A stretch of 62,683 nt of DNA. Source: Candidatus Krumholzibacteriota bacterium. GTDB taxonomy: Bacteria; Krumholzibacteriota; Krumholzibacteriia; JACNKJ01. The stretch lies in the NCBI GenBank assembly GCA_016933175.1, contig JAFGBK010000002.1, positions 1 through 62,683 of the forward strand, read 5' to 3'. This document shows positions 38,924-47,390 of the stretch, piece by piece. Every line of letters starts with the position of its first letter. The stretch's first letter is position 1. Under the pieces are notes generated by a model. The model saw only the letters and a list, made by a program, of their open reading frames with translations. It ran no database searches and had not been told where the DNA came from. The translations under genes and the position numbers were made by a program.

Positions 38924-39112
38924 CGGAAGCGGGCGCGACGGCGAGGATCGCGTCGGCAGCCGCGCAACGCGGCGGCAGCTATACTAGCACTGCCAGCGAT
39001 ACGAAGTACGGAGGCTAGCAAGGGATACACGCTCCGCCGCCGGCACGCGGCGACCGCGGCGCTGGTGGCGCTCGCGCTCGCCGTGGCTGCCGCCGGCCTC
39101 GGGGAGGTCACG

Positions 39113-39835
39113 ATGGACAAGGCCGCCGCGCCCCGGATCACCATTCTCTACGACAATACGATCCACGCGCCCGGTATGCGCGCCGACTGGGGCTTCGCCT
39201 GCCTGGTGGGGACGGGCGGGCGCCGCGTGCTCTTCGACATGGGCGCCAACGGCGCGCTGCTGCGGGCCAATGCCGACACGCTTGGCGTGACGCTGGACGG
39301 GCTGGACGCCGTGGTGCTCTCCCACGAGCACTGGGACCACACCGGCGGCCTGGACGCGGCCCTCGTCGACAACCGGGGCGTGGCCGTGCACCTCGTCGCC
39401 GATTCGCCGCGCAAGCTGACCGACCGCATCACCGAGCGGGGCGGGCGTGCCGTCCCGGTGACCGGGGCCCGCGAGATCGTCCCGGGCCTCTGGACCACCG
39501 GCCAGGTCGGCGGCCGCATCCCCGAGCAGGCCCTGGGCCTGGAGACCGCCGCGGGTCTGGTGGTGGTGACGGGCTGCTCTCACCCGGGCATCGTGGAGAT
39601 GGTGCGCGCGGCGTCGGCTGCCCGCCAGGGCGCGCTGCTCCTGGCCCTGGGCGGATTCCACATGATGGACAGGGACGCCGCGCAGGTGGACGCCGTCATC
39701 GTGGCCCTGCGGGAGCTGGGCCTCGCGCGCGTGGCGCCCTCCCACTGCACCGGCGACGCGGCCATCGCCGCCTTCCACGAGGCCTGGGGCGAGGACTGCC
39801 TGGCCCTGGGCGCGGGCCGGGTGCTGGAGTTCTAG
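39113..39835 (+). CDS. metallo-beta-lactamase-fold hydrolase, possibly exported
   Basis: 240 residues from ATG 39113, which has GGGGAGG five bases upstream. The zinc motif HEHWDH (LSHEHWDHTGGL) and later His residues (TGCSHPGI, GGFHMMD, PSHCTGD) identify the MBL fold; the closest recognised branch is the archaeal-type 7,8-dihydropterin-methyl-aminobenzene-phosphate synthase-like family, whose bacterial members are mostly uncharacterised. The frame is open upstream all the way back to the sigma-54 gene stop, and 39029-39112 would encode a convincing signal peptide (Arg-rich start, Ala/Leu core), yet no ATG, GTG or TTG opens it. Either that is chance, or the start is a rare ACG, or there is a base error. 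Confidence 0.8.
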   Translation: MDKAAAPRITILYDNTIHAPGMRADWGFACLVGTGGRRVLFDMGANGALLRANADTLGVTLDGLDAVVLSHEHWDHTGGLDAALVDNRGVAVHLVADSPRKLTDRITERGGRAVPVTGAREIVPGLWTTGQVGGRIPEQALGLETAAGLVVVTGCSHPGIVEMVRAASAARQGALLLALGGFHMMDRDAAQVDAVIVALRELGLARVAPSHCTGDAAIAAFHEAWGEDCLALGAGRVLEF

Positions 39836-39908
39836 GCCGCCGGCCCGGCTCGAAGAGGGAGAACTGCGCCGGTGGACAGGCTATCCGCAGCGGCACCTTA
39901 CGAGAGCC

Positions 39909-41090
39909 TCACCGCTCCCGGATCCGGATGTCCCCGTTCGTCGTCTCGATGCGCACCTTGTGCTTGCCGCCCGCGAAACGGCCGGTGCCGTAGACGTACT
40001 TCATGGGGCTGCCGTGGCTGGTGTCCCACTCGCGGGTGCGCTCCTCCTCGATGGCGAGGTCGGTGACGAACTCGTAGTCCTGCTTGCTGTTGCGCGTGTA
40101 GCCGATGGTCAGGTCCAGGTCCATGGAGAAGCCGCGGGGGACGGTCAGGGTGACCTCGCCGTAGCCGGTGAGCAGGATCACGTCCGCGTCTCGGTCGCCG
40201 GCGTCCTCGCGGATCTCGACCTCGATGTCGCCGGCGCCGGTAGTAGCCTCGACGGGCCCACTCTCGATCTCGATCTCGATGTCGCCGCCGCCGGTCCGGG
40301 CGCTGACGAAGCGGGCGGCCTCCTCGATGTCGATGTTGCCGCCGCCCGTGGACACGATGGCGCCCGCGGGCGCCTCGTCCACGTCGATGCCCCCGCCCGC
40401 CGTGGAGATCAACACGGTCTCCTCGCTGAGGTCAGCATCCTGGTTCGTGCTATAGCGGAAGATCCCTTCCGGCCCGCGCAGCTCGCCGTCGCGGTCGCGG
40501 ACGTTGATGTACTGGATGTTCCCGCCGCCGGAGCTGGCCCGCAGGTCGCCGACCACGTTCTTGAGCAGGGCCGGGCCGCCGCCGATGGTCAGCTTCCCGT
40601 CCAGCTCGCAGTCCTCGACCCGGATGTGGCCGCCGCCGCTCGTCAGCCTCGCCACGCCCTTGCAGTTGAACAGCTCCAGACCGCCGCCCGCGGTCTTGCC
40701 GCGGAAGCGCCCCTGGAGGCCTTCGAGGATCACGCCGCCGCCGGCGGTGTCGATCCTCACGTCCACCTCGTGCGGGGCCCGGATCTCGAAGGACAGGCCG
40801 TGGGAATCGTGCCGCCGCGACTTCCACTCCGAGTGGACCTCGAGCCCGTCATCGCTCTCGCGGAACTCGATCTCGTGCCGCTCGACGTCTCCACCGTGAT
40901 CGTACCAGGCGATCTGGACCCGATGCTCGTCCCAGCCCTTGATCTCGACCGAGCCGCCGTCATCCAGCTCGAAGACCAGCGTCTTGCCCGGCTCGAAGTC
41001 GAACGCCTCCTCGTGTTCGCGCCCCGCCGCGGGGCCGGCCAGCACCAGCAGCAGCATCAGGCCGCGGCACGTCCGTATCATCGTGTTCAT
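39909..41090 (-). CDS. exported DUF4097-type beta-repeat protein, third gene of the sigma operon
   Basis: 393 residues. Signal peptide MNTMIRTCRGLMLLLVLAG. The mature part is a series of short beta strands with recurring GGG turns (TAGGGVILEG, SSGGGNIQYI, STGGGNIDIE, RTGGGDIEIE, TTGAGDIEVE), the DUF4097 'adhesin-like' beta-helix. C-terminus is basic and ends in GDIRIRER. Commonly found after ECF sigma/anti-sigma pairs in FCB and acidobacterial genomes; the role is not established but an envelope structural or stress function is usual. 73 bases separate it from the anti-sigma gene, so it is probably in the same transcript. Confidence 0.85.
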   Translation of the reverse strand: MNTMIRTCRGLMLLLVLAGPAAGREHEEAFDFEPGKTLVFELDDGGSVEIKGWDEHRVQIAWYDHGGDVERHEIEFRESDDGLEVHSEWKSRRHDSHGLSFEIRAPHEVDVRIDTAGGGVILEGLQGRFRGKTAGGGLELFNCKGVARLTSGGGHIRVEDCELDGKLTIGGGPALLKNVVGDLRASSGGGNIQYINVRDRDGELRGPEGIFRYSTNQDADLSEETVLISTAGGGIDVDEAPAGAIVSTGGGNIDIEEAARFVSARTGGGDIEIEIESGPVEATTGAGDIEVEIREDAGDRDADVILLTGYGEVTLTVPRGFSMDLDLTIGYTRNSKQDYEFVTDLAIEEERTREWDTSHGSPMKYVYGTGRFAGGKHKVRIETTNGDIRIRER

Positions 41091-41163
41091 GGTTCTCTCC
41101 TTGTCAGTCCGAATGCCCTTGCGTCGCCGGGTGGGGCCGGCCTGTTCAACGTGGGATCACGGT

Positions 41164-42105
41164 TCAGAGCCCGCAGCCGAGCTCGGACGCGTACTGCAGC
41201 ACGGCCGCATCGCTTTCCTGTCCATCCTCCCGAATGGCGCGCTGGATGATGTCCCGATCCACCTCCCGCCCGGCGAGGATCTCCAGGGCCGACAGCCGCA
41301 TCTGCACCGACTCGTCTCGCCTGAGCGTCGTCAGCAGCGCCTCGCGCACGCCCGCATCGAAGGGATGGCGCGAAAGGACGCGGAGCGCCTCGAGCCGGAC
41401 GGCCAGCGCCGGATCGTGGTGCAGGGTGAAGACCAGAGCCTCAAGCAGCGCCGGGTCGGCGACTTCCTCGGTCAGATCCATGGCCTGCAGCCGCGTGCCC
41501 AGGGCCGAGGGCTCCAGGATCGCGTGCAGCAGGACCTCCCGGACCACGGGCGAGCGGCGGTCGGCCGCCATCTCCACGTGCTGGCAGACGTCGAAGCTCA
41601 GGGCGAGCCGGCCGTCCAGCGCCGGCCGCACGGTCACGTTGGCCAGCGACAGGGGGGAGTCCCAGAAACCCTCCAGCCCTTCCGAGCGGGCGGCCTGGTT
41701 CTGCACGGCGCGCCGCAGCAGATCGTCGTCGAGCGTGGCCGGCGCCGCGCTCCAGCGTCCCGCCAGCAGGGCGGCCGCCAGCAGCAGCGCGACCAGCGCC
41801 GGCGCGGCCACGGGATGCAGCCTCGCCAGGCGGGCCAGGTCGCGCCCCAGCTCCGACATGGCGCGCCGGGCCCGGGGCCGGCGTACCTCGCGCAGGACCC
41901 GGGCGCGCATGGCCCGGAACGCGTCCGCGTCGGGAACGGGGATCGCCTCCCCCGCGCGGGACAGGAGCCCGTGCAGGGCCGCCAGCTCGCGGCAGTCGGC
42001 GCAATCGGCGCAGTGCTCCCGGAGCCGCGCCAGGTCCTCCGGGCCGAGCTCCCCGGCCAGGTGGTCCTCCATCAGCTTGCGGATATCCTCGCAGCGTTCG
42101 CTCAT
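41164..42105 (-). CDS. membrane anti-sigma factor with zinc-finger and HEAT-like outer domain
   Basis: 313 residues from ATG 42105, overlapping the sigma gene stop (ATGA). Residues 1-80 hold the zinc anti-sigma motif His31-x3-Cys35-x2-Cys38 (EHCADCADC), which should bind the sigma factor in the cytosol. One membrane helix is at about 95-113 (VAAPALVALLLAAALLAG). The outer part (about 190-300) consists of HEAT-like helical repeats (ALAVRLEALRVLSRHPFDAGVREAL, ESVQMRLSALEILAG). The outer domain probably senses an envelope signal, releasing the sigma factor by regulated proteolysis. A HEAT-type sensor on a zinc anti-sigma factor is less common than the usual unstructured tails. Confidence 0.9.
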   Translation of the reverse strand: MSERCEDIRKLMEDHLAGELGPEDLARLREHCADCADCRELAALHGLLSRAGEAIPVPDADAFRAMRARVLREVRRPRARRAMSELGRDLARLARLHPVAAPALVALLLAAALLAGRWSAAPATLDDDLLRRAVQNQAARSEGLEGFWDSPLSLANVTVRPALDGRLALSFDVCQHVEMAADRRSPVVREVLLHAILEPSALGTRLQAMDLTEEVADPALLEALVFTLHHDPALAVRLEALRVLSRHPFDAGVREALLTTLRRDESVQMRLSALEILAGREVDRDIIQRAIREDGQESDAAVLQYASELGCGL

Positions 42106-42659
42106 GATCCGATCTCCAGGGTGGCGCCGAGCCGTTCGCGCAGCTTCTGCAGGCTCCGGAAGAGGATGTTCTTCGCCACGCCCTCGCTGCATTCCAGGGC
42201 GGCGGCGATCTGCCGCACCGGCATCCGCTCCAGGTAGCGGAGGCTGACGGCCAGGCATTGCCGCGGATTGAGGCGACTCAGCTCGTCCAGCACCAGGGAA
42301 ACCTCCTCGCGATGCGCGAGGTCGGCCTCCTGGCGGGCCGCCACCGTGGGGTCGGCGGCGGCCGCGAGCGGCTCGCGCCCGCGGTCCCGGCGGCGGCGGC
42401 GCAGCCAGTTCAGGTTCGCGCGCCGGGTCAGGCTCAGCAGCCAGGCGCGGAACTCGCCGTCGCCGCGGTAGGTGGCCAGCTTCTCGTAGGCGCGCACGAA
42501 GACCTCCTGGGTCACGTCCAGCGCGTCGTCGCGATCGCGGACGAAGCCGTAGCTCACCCGGTACACGAGGCGCTCGTGCCGCTGCATGAGCAGCTCGAAG
42601 GCGGCCTCCGAGCCGGCCAGGACCTCGGCGACCAGCGCGTCATCGGTCAAGGGACTCAT
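42102..42659 (-). CDS. ECF (group 4) RNA polymerase sigma factor
   Basis: 185 residues. Region 2 (about 20-90: FELLMQRHERLVYRVSYGFVRDRDDALDVTQEVFVRAYEKL, shown in part as DDALDVTQEVFVRAY) and region 4 (about 120-180: LSRLNPRQCLAVSLRYLE, then a helix-turn-helix MPVRQIAAALECSEGVAKN) are present and region 3 is absent, as in ECF sigmas. It should direct RNA polymerase to its own operon and stress genes when released by the overlapping anti-sigma factor. First gene of sigma/anti-sigma/DUF4097. Confidence 0.95.
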   Translation of the reverse strand: MSPLTDDALVAEVLAGSEAAFELLMQRHERLVYRVSYGFVRDRDDALDVTQEVFVRAYEKLATYRGDGEFRAWLLSLTRRANLNWLRRRRRDRGREPLAAAADPTVAARQEADLAHREEVSLVLDELSRLNPRQCLAVSLRYLERMPVRQIAAALECSEGVAKNILFRSLQKLRERLGATLEIGS

Positions 42660-42765
42660 TCTCTCCGTGATCCTCGCTGCCGCCCGGCGTGGTTCGTCGG
42701 ACGGCGTTCCGACTGACAGGACACCGTTCGCCGCGGGAGGTTAGCATGAAAAATCGCGCCGACGG

Positions 42766-44037
42766 TCAGGATCCCGGCCGCTGCTCCCCGCCGTCGACGA
42801 TGGCCTTCAGGTGGCCGGCGGTCTGCCAGATCTCGTGGAAGGTGCCGTAGAGCGGCGAGGGACAGAGGCGGATCACGCTGGGCGGACGGAAGTCGGGCAC
42901 GACGCCGCGGGCGATGAGCGCCTCGCAGACGCGCTCGGCGCCCTCGTCCCGCTCGACGGCGACGTGCCCGCCCCGCCGGGCGTCCTCGCGCGGGCTTCCC
43001 ACGCGGAAGGCGTAGGGCGGCGCGGCCAGGTACTCGTCCAGCAGGGCCACGAGGTAGGCCGTCATGGCCAGGGACTTGCGGCGGATGGCCTCGATGCCCG
43101 CGTCCTCGATCATCGCCAGCGACCCGCGCAGGGTGGAGGAGCCCAGGACGCCCGGCGACGAGATCTGCCACCGCCCCGCGTCCGGAGCGGGCTCGAAGTC
43201 GAGGGCCATGTCGAACATGGTCTCCGGGCGGTTGCCGAACCAGCCGGCCAGCAGGGGCTCCCGGTCGAAGTGGCGCCGGTTGACGTAGAGGAAGGCCGAG
43301 GCCCCGGGTCCGCCGTTGAGGTACTTGTAGCTGCACCACGCGGCGCAGTCGACGCCCCAGCTGTCCAGCGCGTGGGGCAAGGCGCCCGCCGAGTGCGAGC
43401 AGTCGAAGCCGACGAGGACGCCCTTCTCGTGGGCCCTGGCGGTCAGGTAGGCCATGTCCAGGAGCTGCCCGCTGCGGTACAGCACCGAGGGCAGCCAGGC
43501 CAGGGCGACCTCCTCGGTCAGCATGGCGGCGATGCGCTCCTCGTCGAGGGTGCGCCCGTCGTCGGAGGGGACCAGCACGAGGTCGCGCTCGGGCGACCGG
43601 CCCCGCAGCCGGAGCTGGCCCCGCAGCGCGTAGAGGTCCGTCGGGAAGTTCAGCGCGTCGGCCAGGATCTTCACGCGCCGGCCCTCGGGCCTGTAGAAGC
43701 TGGCCGCCAGGGCGTGGATGTTGACCGTGGTCGTCGCCGAGTGGACGACCTCGTCGGGCGCGGCGCCCATCATCCCGGCCGCGAGGGCCCCGATCTCGCG
43801 GGCTCTGCCCAGCCAGGGACGTGGCCCCTCGAACCAGCCCGCGATGGCCCGGCCCTTCCAGTCTTCAAGGGTCTGGAGCAGGGCGGCCTCGGCGTCCCGG
43901 GACAGCGGGCCGAGGGAGTTGCCGTCCAGGTAGATGGTCCCGGGCGGCAGGTAGAAGCGGTCGCGGAAGGGCGCCAGGGGATCGGCGCGGTCCAGGGCGA
44001 AGGCGCAGGCTTCCGTCGGTTCGATGGGTATCGTCAT
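42766..44037 (-). CDS. kynU: kynureninase
   Basis: 423 residues. PLP-dependent aminotransferase fold (class V); the PLP-binding Lys is in CSYKYLNGGPG (about residue 237), and the phosphate-binding SATTTVNIH segment and FDCSHSAG are conserved. It cleaves kynurenine to anthranilate and alanine (or 3-hydroxykynurenine to 3-hydroxyanthranilate) in tryptophan catabolism or NAD synthesis. Length is normal. No other tryptophan or kynurenine gene is in the window, so it stands alone; the rest of the pathway must be elsewhere. Confidence 0.95.
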   Translation of the reverse strand: MTIPIEPTEACAFALDRADPLAPFRDRFYLPPGTIYLDGNSLGPLSRDAEAALLQTLEDWKGRAIAGWFEGPRPWLGRAREIGALAAGMMGAAPDEVVHSATTTVNIHALAASFYRPEGRRVKILADALNFPTDLYALRGQLRLRGRSPERDLVLVPSDDGRTLDEERIAAMLTEEVALAWLPSVLYRSGQLLDMAYLTARAHEKGVLVGFDCSHSAGALPHALDSWGVDCAAWCSYKYLNGGPGASAFLYVNRRHFDREPLLAGWFGNRPETMFDMALDFEPAPDAGRWQISSPGVLGSSTLRGSLAMIEDAGIEAIRRKSLAMTAYLVALLDEYLAAPPYAFRVGSPREDARRGGHVAVERDEGAERVCEALIARGVVPDFRPPSVIRLCPSPLYGTFHEIWQTAGHLKAIVDGGEQRPGS

Positions 44038-44237
44038 GGTCCTCCGGGCTCGGTGCGGGGGTCGCCCCCAGCATAGCAGAGACGGGCCCGGCCATCACAC
44101 TGCAAGCCTGACGAAGCTCGCCGCCGGAGTCGCAAAACGGAATTGCGCAAGGAAGGCCTCCGGGCGCTCGGACGCTGCTTTGGCGGCGGCTTCGTTGCAC
44201 CTGGAGGCCTTTAACTCAGGATTCGCGAATGGCTGGT

Positions 44238-44909
44238 CTAGCGATAAGTGGCCTTGATCTTCCCCCACGTGGTGGATCGGGCCGGCGTCAGCGGAACATA
44301 GGTGTACGTGACGTCAATAGCGAAGCCGCCCTCAGATCGCGCTTCGGCAATGCACTGGCCTCCCTCGGTGTGCCAGTCACTGTCGGCGTTGCAGCTCATC
44401 GTGAACTCTATATCTCCAGGTCCGATGTACATGCTGAGCCAGGAGGAGCCCGGAGGAACGTATTCGGAGCTGGCAGCTTCCGCAGAGAGGGGCCAGGTCA
44501 AACCTGAAGGGCCGTCATAGTCGATTGCACCGTCAAACGGCTCGAGAATTCCATAGTAGTCCGCAGCATAGTTGTTCACGCTATAAAACTCTCCACCCCA
44601 GTCGGGACAAAACAGGGAATAGGCATAGGCCCAGATATCCACGAACCAATCAGCGCTGTTATCGGGATCGATGTTCTCGAGGTAAAGCGTCCCTTCGTAG
44701 TAGGAGTCCCACTCGATGAGCACTTCCGTCAGTTCTCCCAACGCGGGATCGAACAGCGGGAAGGAGAGTGTCTCATTGAAGGGTGTGTCTCTGGTGAACT
44801 CGTCATGGTAATGAATCGTCTCCGCGACCGCACTGCCGATCAGACCGGCAGCGAGAACGACCCCGAGACCGACTCCACAGAGCCACTGTTTCGTTCGGAT
44901 ACGGCGCAT
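44238..44909 (-). CDS. secreted protein, choice-of-anchor-like, unknown function
   Basis: 223 residues from ATG 44909, preceded by AGGAGGAATT. Signal peptide with core CGVGLGVVLAAGLIGSAVA, cleavage probably before ETIHYHDEF. The mature protein opens with LSFPLFDPALGELTEVLIEWD, the pattern I associate with 'choice-of-anchor E' beta-sandwich proteins, then Tyr/Trp-rich strands, and two Cys near 195-205. It ends in TTWGKIKATYR, which may be a C-terminal sorting tail. Base composition is visibly less GC-rich than the ribosomal or efflux genes, hinting at transfer. No partner gene is evident. Confidence 0.75.
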   Translation of the reverse strand: MRRIRTKQWLCGVGLGVVLAAGLIGSAVAETIHYHDEFTRDTPFNETLSFPLFDPALGELTEVLIEWDSYYEGTLYLENIDPDNSADWFVDIWAYAYSLFCPDWGGEFYSVNNYAADYYGILEPFDGAIDYDGPSGLTWPLSAEAASSEYVPPGSSWLSMYIGPGDIEFTMSCNADSDWHTEGGQCIAEARSEGGFAIDVTYTYVPLTPARSTTWGKIKATYR

Positions 44910-45072
44910 GGCAATTCCTCCTCTTCTCAAAGATGCAGACCACGAGTTACTCACGGGGTTCCTCCGCATGAATCGAACCCCCTGCTGTCTCACCAAGGAT
45001 CGGAACCAAACATCGCTATCGACTCCATGTCCTGTGACAGCAGCGCCATGGGCGGCGGCAGTCACAACGGAT

Positions 45073-46326
45073 TCAAGTGCCGGCTGGGGCCTGAGGCAGA
45101 TCGTGCCACATCGCCACCGTTGCGGGGATTGGCGGATATTGCAGTACGATGCGATACAGATCGAACCGTTCCGCATCGCACCCCAGGAGCTCGAAGGCCC
45201 GTGCCATCATCTCGACATAGCGCGGCACATGCACGGTATAGCCTGCTTCCGGCCCCCTCCCCAGATGGCGAACCGCGACACTGATCGGGAGACGCTCATT
45301 GCCGCGCCACTGCGGGGACGCGTGCTCACCTCCGAAGAGGTTGCTGAAGACAGCCGCGGCAGGCGAGACGGAGCCAAACAGATCGGCGTGCAGGAACTGG
45401 TCTAGAACGAACCACTCACTGGGTGTGTTGAGTACGCCTCCGATCATGTGAACCTGTTCATCCGCGGTCCGATGCCTTGGGAGTTCGACCTTGCCGGTCT
45501 CTGCAGTCACGCAGGTCACCACGCCAGGCTTCCCGACTCGCGTCGCCTCCATCCAGTCCTCGATTTCGCCGCTGGGTGTAGATCTGCGCGTGAACGGTGG
45601 GAGTGGCTGGGAGGAGAATTCGCTCCAGAGCGGCACGCCGCTGGGGCCAGTCACCTCTTGATCATTTCGCGACAACGGGCTTTGCCGGAGAGAGATGCCA
45701 TGGCCGCGATCGTCGACCAGCTTCTTCTTGCTGATGCGCCAAGCCACATTCGGACGCACTCGGTAGAGGTCTACAAGGCCCCAGATGAAAGCAAATCCCA
45801 GCTCCGACACACTGGCGGGATAGAACACGTTGGATCGAAATACGGTTCGCGCTCTCACTCCGAACGTGTAGGAGTTGCCCTCGAAGGCCGCTTTGCGCCA
45901 CTGAAGCTCTGACGCCTCATCCGGCTCAGGCCCCAAGCTGGTCATGGTCATCTCGAACGACTTGCGATCGCCACTCTGCAAGCGAACGAATTCCTCGAAC
46001 TCCCTGACACGGGCTTGGACATCGCCGATCAGCTCCGCCCTGACACCGCAACGTTCCGCTGACTCCAAGAGGGGCTTGAGGCCGCGCTGGGTGGGCACGA
46101 ATGCCGCGATTCGGAGCGGGTCTTCGGCATTGACGATCCTCCATATCTGCCAGGCGAGCTTCCTGTGTATGCCCAGCAACCTGGCGAGAGCCGCGGCTCC
46201 TTCACCGGTACACCCACAAGCTGCTATCAGCGCCGCGAACGTCAGCCTTAACCGCTGCATGAACTCCCGCCCCAGCGCTTCCGTCAGCTCTATGTCTGTC
46301 GCTCCTGTACTATCTATGAGTTTCAT
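45073..46326 (-). CDS. unknown 417-residue protein with HTH-like N-terminus, leaderless promoter
   Basis: 417 residues. There is no ribosome site: a near-perfect promoter places the transcript start at or one base before the ATG at 46326. Residues about 30-75 look like a helix-turn-helix (AALARLLGIHRKLAWQIWRIVNA). A middle region holds EFEEFVRLQSGDRKSFEMTM and FEGNSYTFGVRART, which I recall from a family of unknown function in planctomycete-type genomes. The rest is mixed alpha/beta without obvious catalytic motifs or membrane segments. GC content is visibly lower than neighbours. Possibly a transcriptional regulator; nearest neighbours are the secreted protein downstream and a 524-base gap upstream. 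Confidence 0.65.
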   Translation of the reverse strand: MKLIDSTGATDIELTEALGREFMQRLRLTFAALIAACGCTGEGAAALARLLGIHRKLAWQIWRIVNAEDPLRIAAFVPTQRGLKPLLESAERCGVRAELIGDVQARVREFEEFVRLQSGDRKSFEMTMTSLGPEPDEASELQWRKAAFEGNSYTFGVRARTVFRSNVFYPASVSELGFAFIWGLVDLYRVRPNVAWRISKKKLVDDRGHGISLRQSPLSRNDQEVTGPSGVPLWSEFSSQPLPPFTRRSTPSGEIEDWMEATRVGKPGVVTCVTAETGKVELPRHRTADEQVHMIGGVLNTPSEWFVLDQFLHADLFGSVSPAAAVFSNLFGGEHASPQWRGNERLPISVAVRHLGRGPEAGYTVHVPRYVEMMARAFELLGCDAERFDLYRIVLQYPPIPATVAMWHDLPQAPAGT

Positions 46327-46333
46327 GAATCAT

Positions 46334-46362
46334 ATCGTACACTGTTTCTGAAACGATTTCAA
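46334..46362 (-). promoter_or_regulatory. strong predicted sigma-70 promoter giving a leaderless mRNA
   Basis: On the minus strand, TTGAAA (46362-46357), a 17-base spacer and TACGAT (46339-46334). The expected transcript start falls at about 46327, adjacent to the ATG at 46326-46324, and no Shine-Dalgarno sequence exists. Confidence 0.7.
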
Positions 46363-46526
46363 GCTCAAATTTTGTGGCAGGAGAAGCTTGCGGTTCAGAT
46401 ATATGTGTCTACTACCTATATATCGAAATACATCTCAAACGCTTCTGCAGAACGCGTTATCGTGGCAACAGCCCTGCTAGCAGAGTGCTCCGGTCGTGGA
46501 CAGCGCGAGGAAGTCATGTCTCACCG

Positions 46527-46552
46527 AACGCAACACACTAACGCAACACACT
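46527..46552. repeat. perfect 13-bp tandem repeat
   Basis: AACGCAACACACT occurs twice head-to-tail (46527-46539, 46540-46552). It is in the non-coding stretch upstream of the leaderless gene and could be slipped-strand duplication or a binding site. Confidence 0.7.
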
Positions 46553-46850
46553 ATAGAGCGATTCGCTGTGCGGAAGCGGGCCTGCCGGGCCGGAGGCGAG
46601 GCCGCGCTGGTCAACCGCAACCCCGGAGCCATCGGGCTGATCCTGCATCAGGAACAACGGGGCCGCCGTATGGGCGCAGGAGAGGCGGGATGCTGGCATC
46701 CGGCCGGCGTCTACCCTGCTTGAGTCCATGAGGGGATTGCTGGCGAAGACGCGCTTCTTTCCGCCGGTCTACACCAGCCTGGTTCGGGTGCGAGTGGCGC
46801 CGGCTACCGCTGGACTTCGCCCGCCGGAACGCCGCCGGAGGCCACCCCCG

Positions 46851-47390
46851 TCACTCGTCGATGCCGAGCAGGCTGCAGACCTCCCGGTACGGCATGGACG
46901 CCAGCGAGCCGTTCAGCTCCCTGCTGGGGACTCCCATCATCGTCGCCGCCTCGTCGAGGGCGCCGCCGGGGATCAGCACGTACCGGACCTGGTTGGAGCT
47001 GGGTATCACGCTCGGGTAGGTGCCCGGATTCGTGAACCAGTAGTATGCGACCTCGATGCTGCCGGCCTCCGTACGGAAATAGAAACTATAATCCACATCT
47101 TCCAGGGTCACGGGCAGCATGCTGATCTGCGGATTTAAGCCGCAATAACGCATGTAGACCAGGACGATGCCGTTGTCGATGATCTCCTGGGTCAGCGACG
47201 CGGTCGTCATGGTGTACATGCGTTCATGGGTGCCATAGGTTATGTGCTCAACCCATGTCTCCGGGCTGTACCATTCCGAGTAGATGACATTGGCGGTGCC
47301 GGGCGGCCCCTCGGGCCCTCGGTCCCCCTCGCAGCCGACGAGCGCCAGCGCGACGCAAAGCAGAAACCACGACACGCGACGGCTCTTCAC
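46851..47390 (-). CDS. lipoprotein of unknown function
   Basis: 179 residues from GTG 47390, with GGGAGG six bases upstream; a start at 47441 would add 17 residues and hide the signal. Lipobox LALVGC places the acylated Cys at residue 20, directly followed by a short collagen-like GPEGPPG linker. The mature part is about 150 residues of mixed strands (WYSPETWVEHITYG, YSFYFRTEAGSIEVAYYW) without a recognised domain. Probably anchored in the outer membrane. It stands alone next to the end of the ribosomal operon. Confidence 0.75.
   Translation of the reverse strand: MKSRRVSWFLLCVALALVGCEGDRGPEGPPGTANVIYSEWYSPETWVEHITYGTHERMYTMTTASLTQEIIDNGIVLVYMRYCGLNPQISMLPVTLEDVDYSFYFRTEAGSIEVAYYWFTNPGTYPSVIPSSNQVRYVLIPGGALDEAATMMGVPSRELNGSLASMPYREVCSLLGIDE

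Larger units (their letters stand above)
46327..46850. other. 524-base region without a convincing gene
   Basis: Left part is AT-rich and contains the leaderless promoter; the middle has a 13-bp tandem repeat; the right part becomes GC-rich again. Short frames here (for example a 119-codon one on the plus strand from 46372) lack ribosome sites and the codon bias of neighbours. It may hold remnants of a transferred or decayed gene, but nothing recognisable remains. Confidence 0.5.

Noticed and set aside
42745..42846. Short plus-strand frame with GGGAGG and ATG at the end of kynU
   Set aside because: Good ribosome-like site, but the 33-codon product overlaps the conserved C-terminus of kynureninase and has no coding bias of its own.
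46372..46731. 119-codon and 63-codon frames on the two strands of the gap before the lipoprotein
   Set aside because: No ribosome site, no codon bias like the neighbours, and no recognisable protein.
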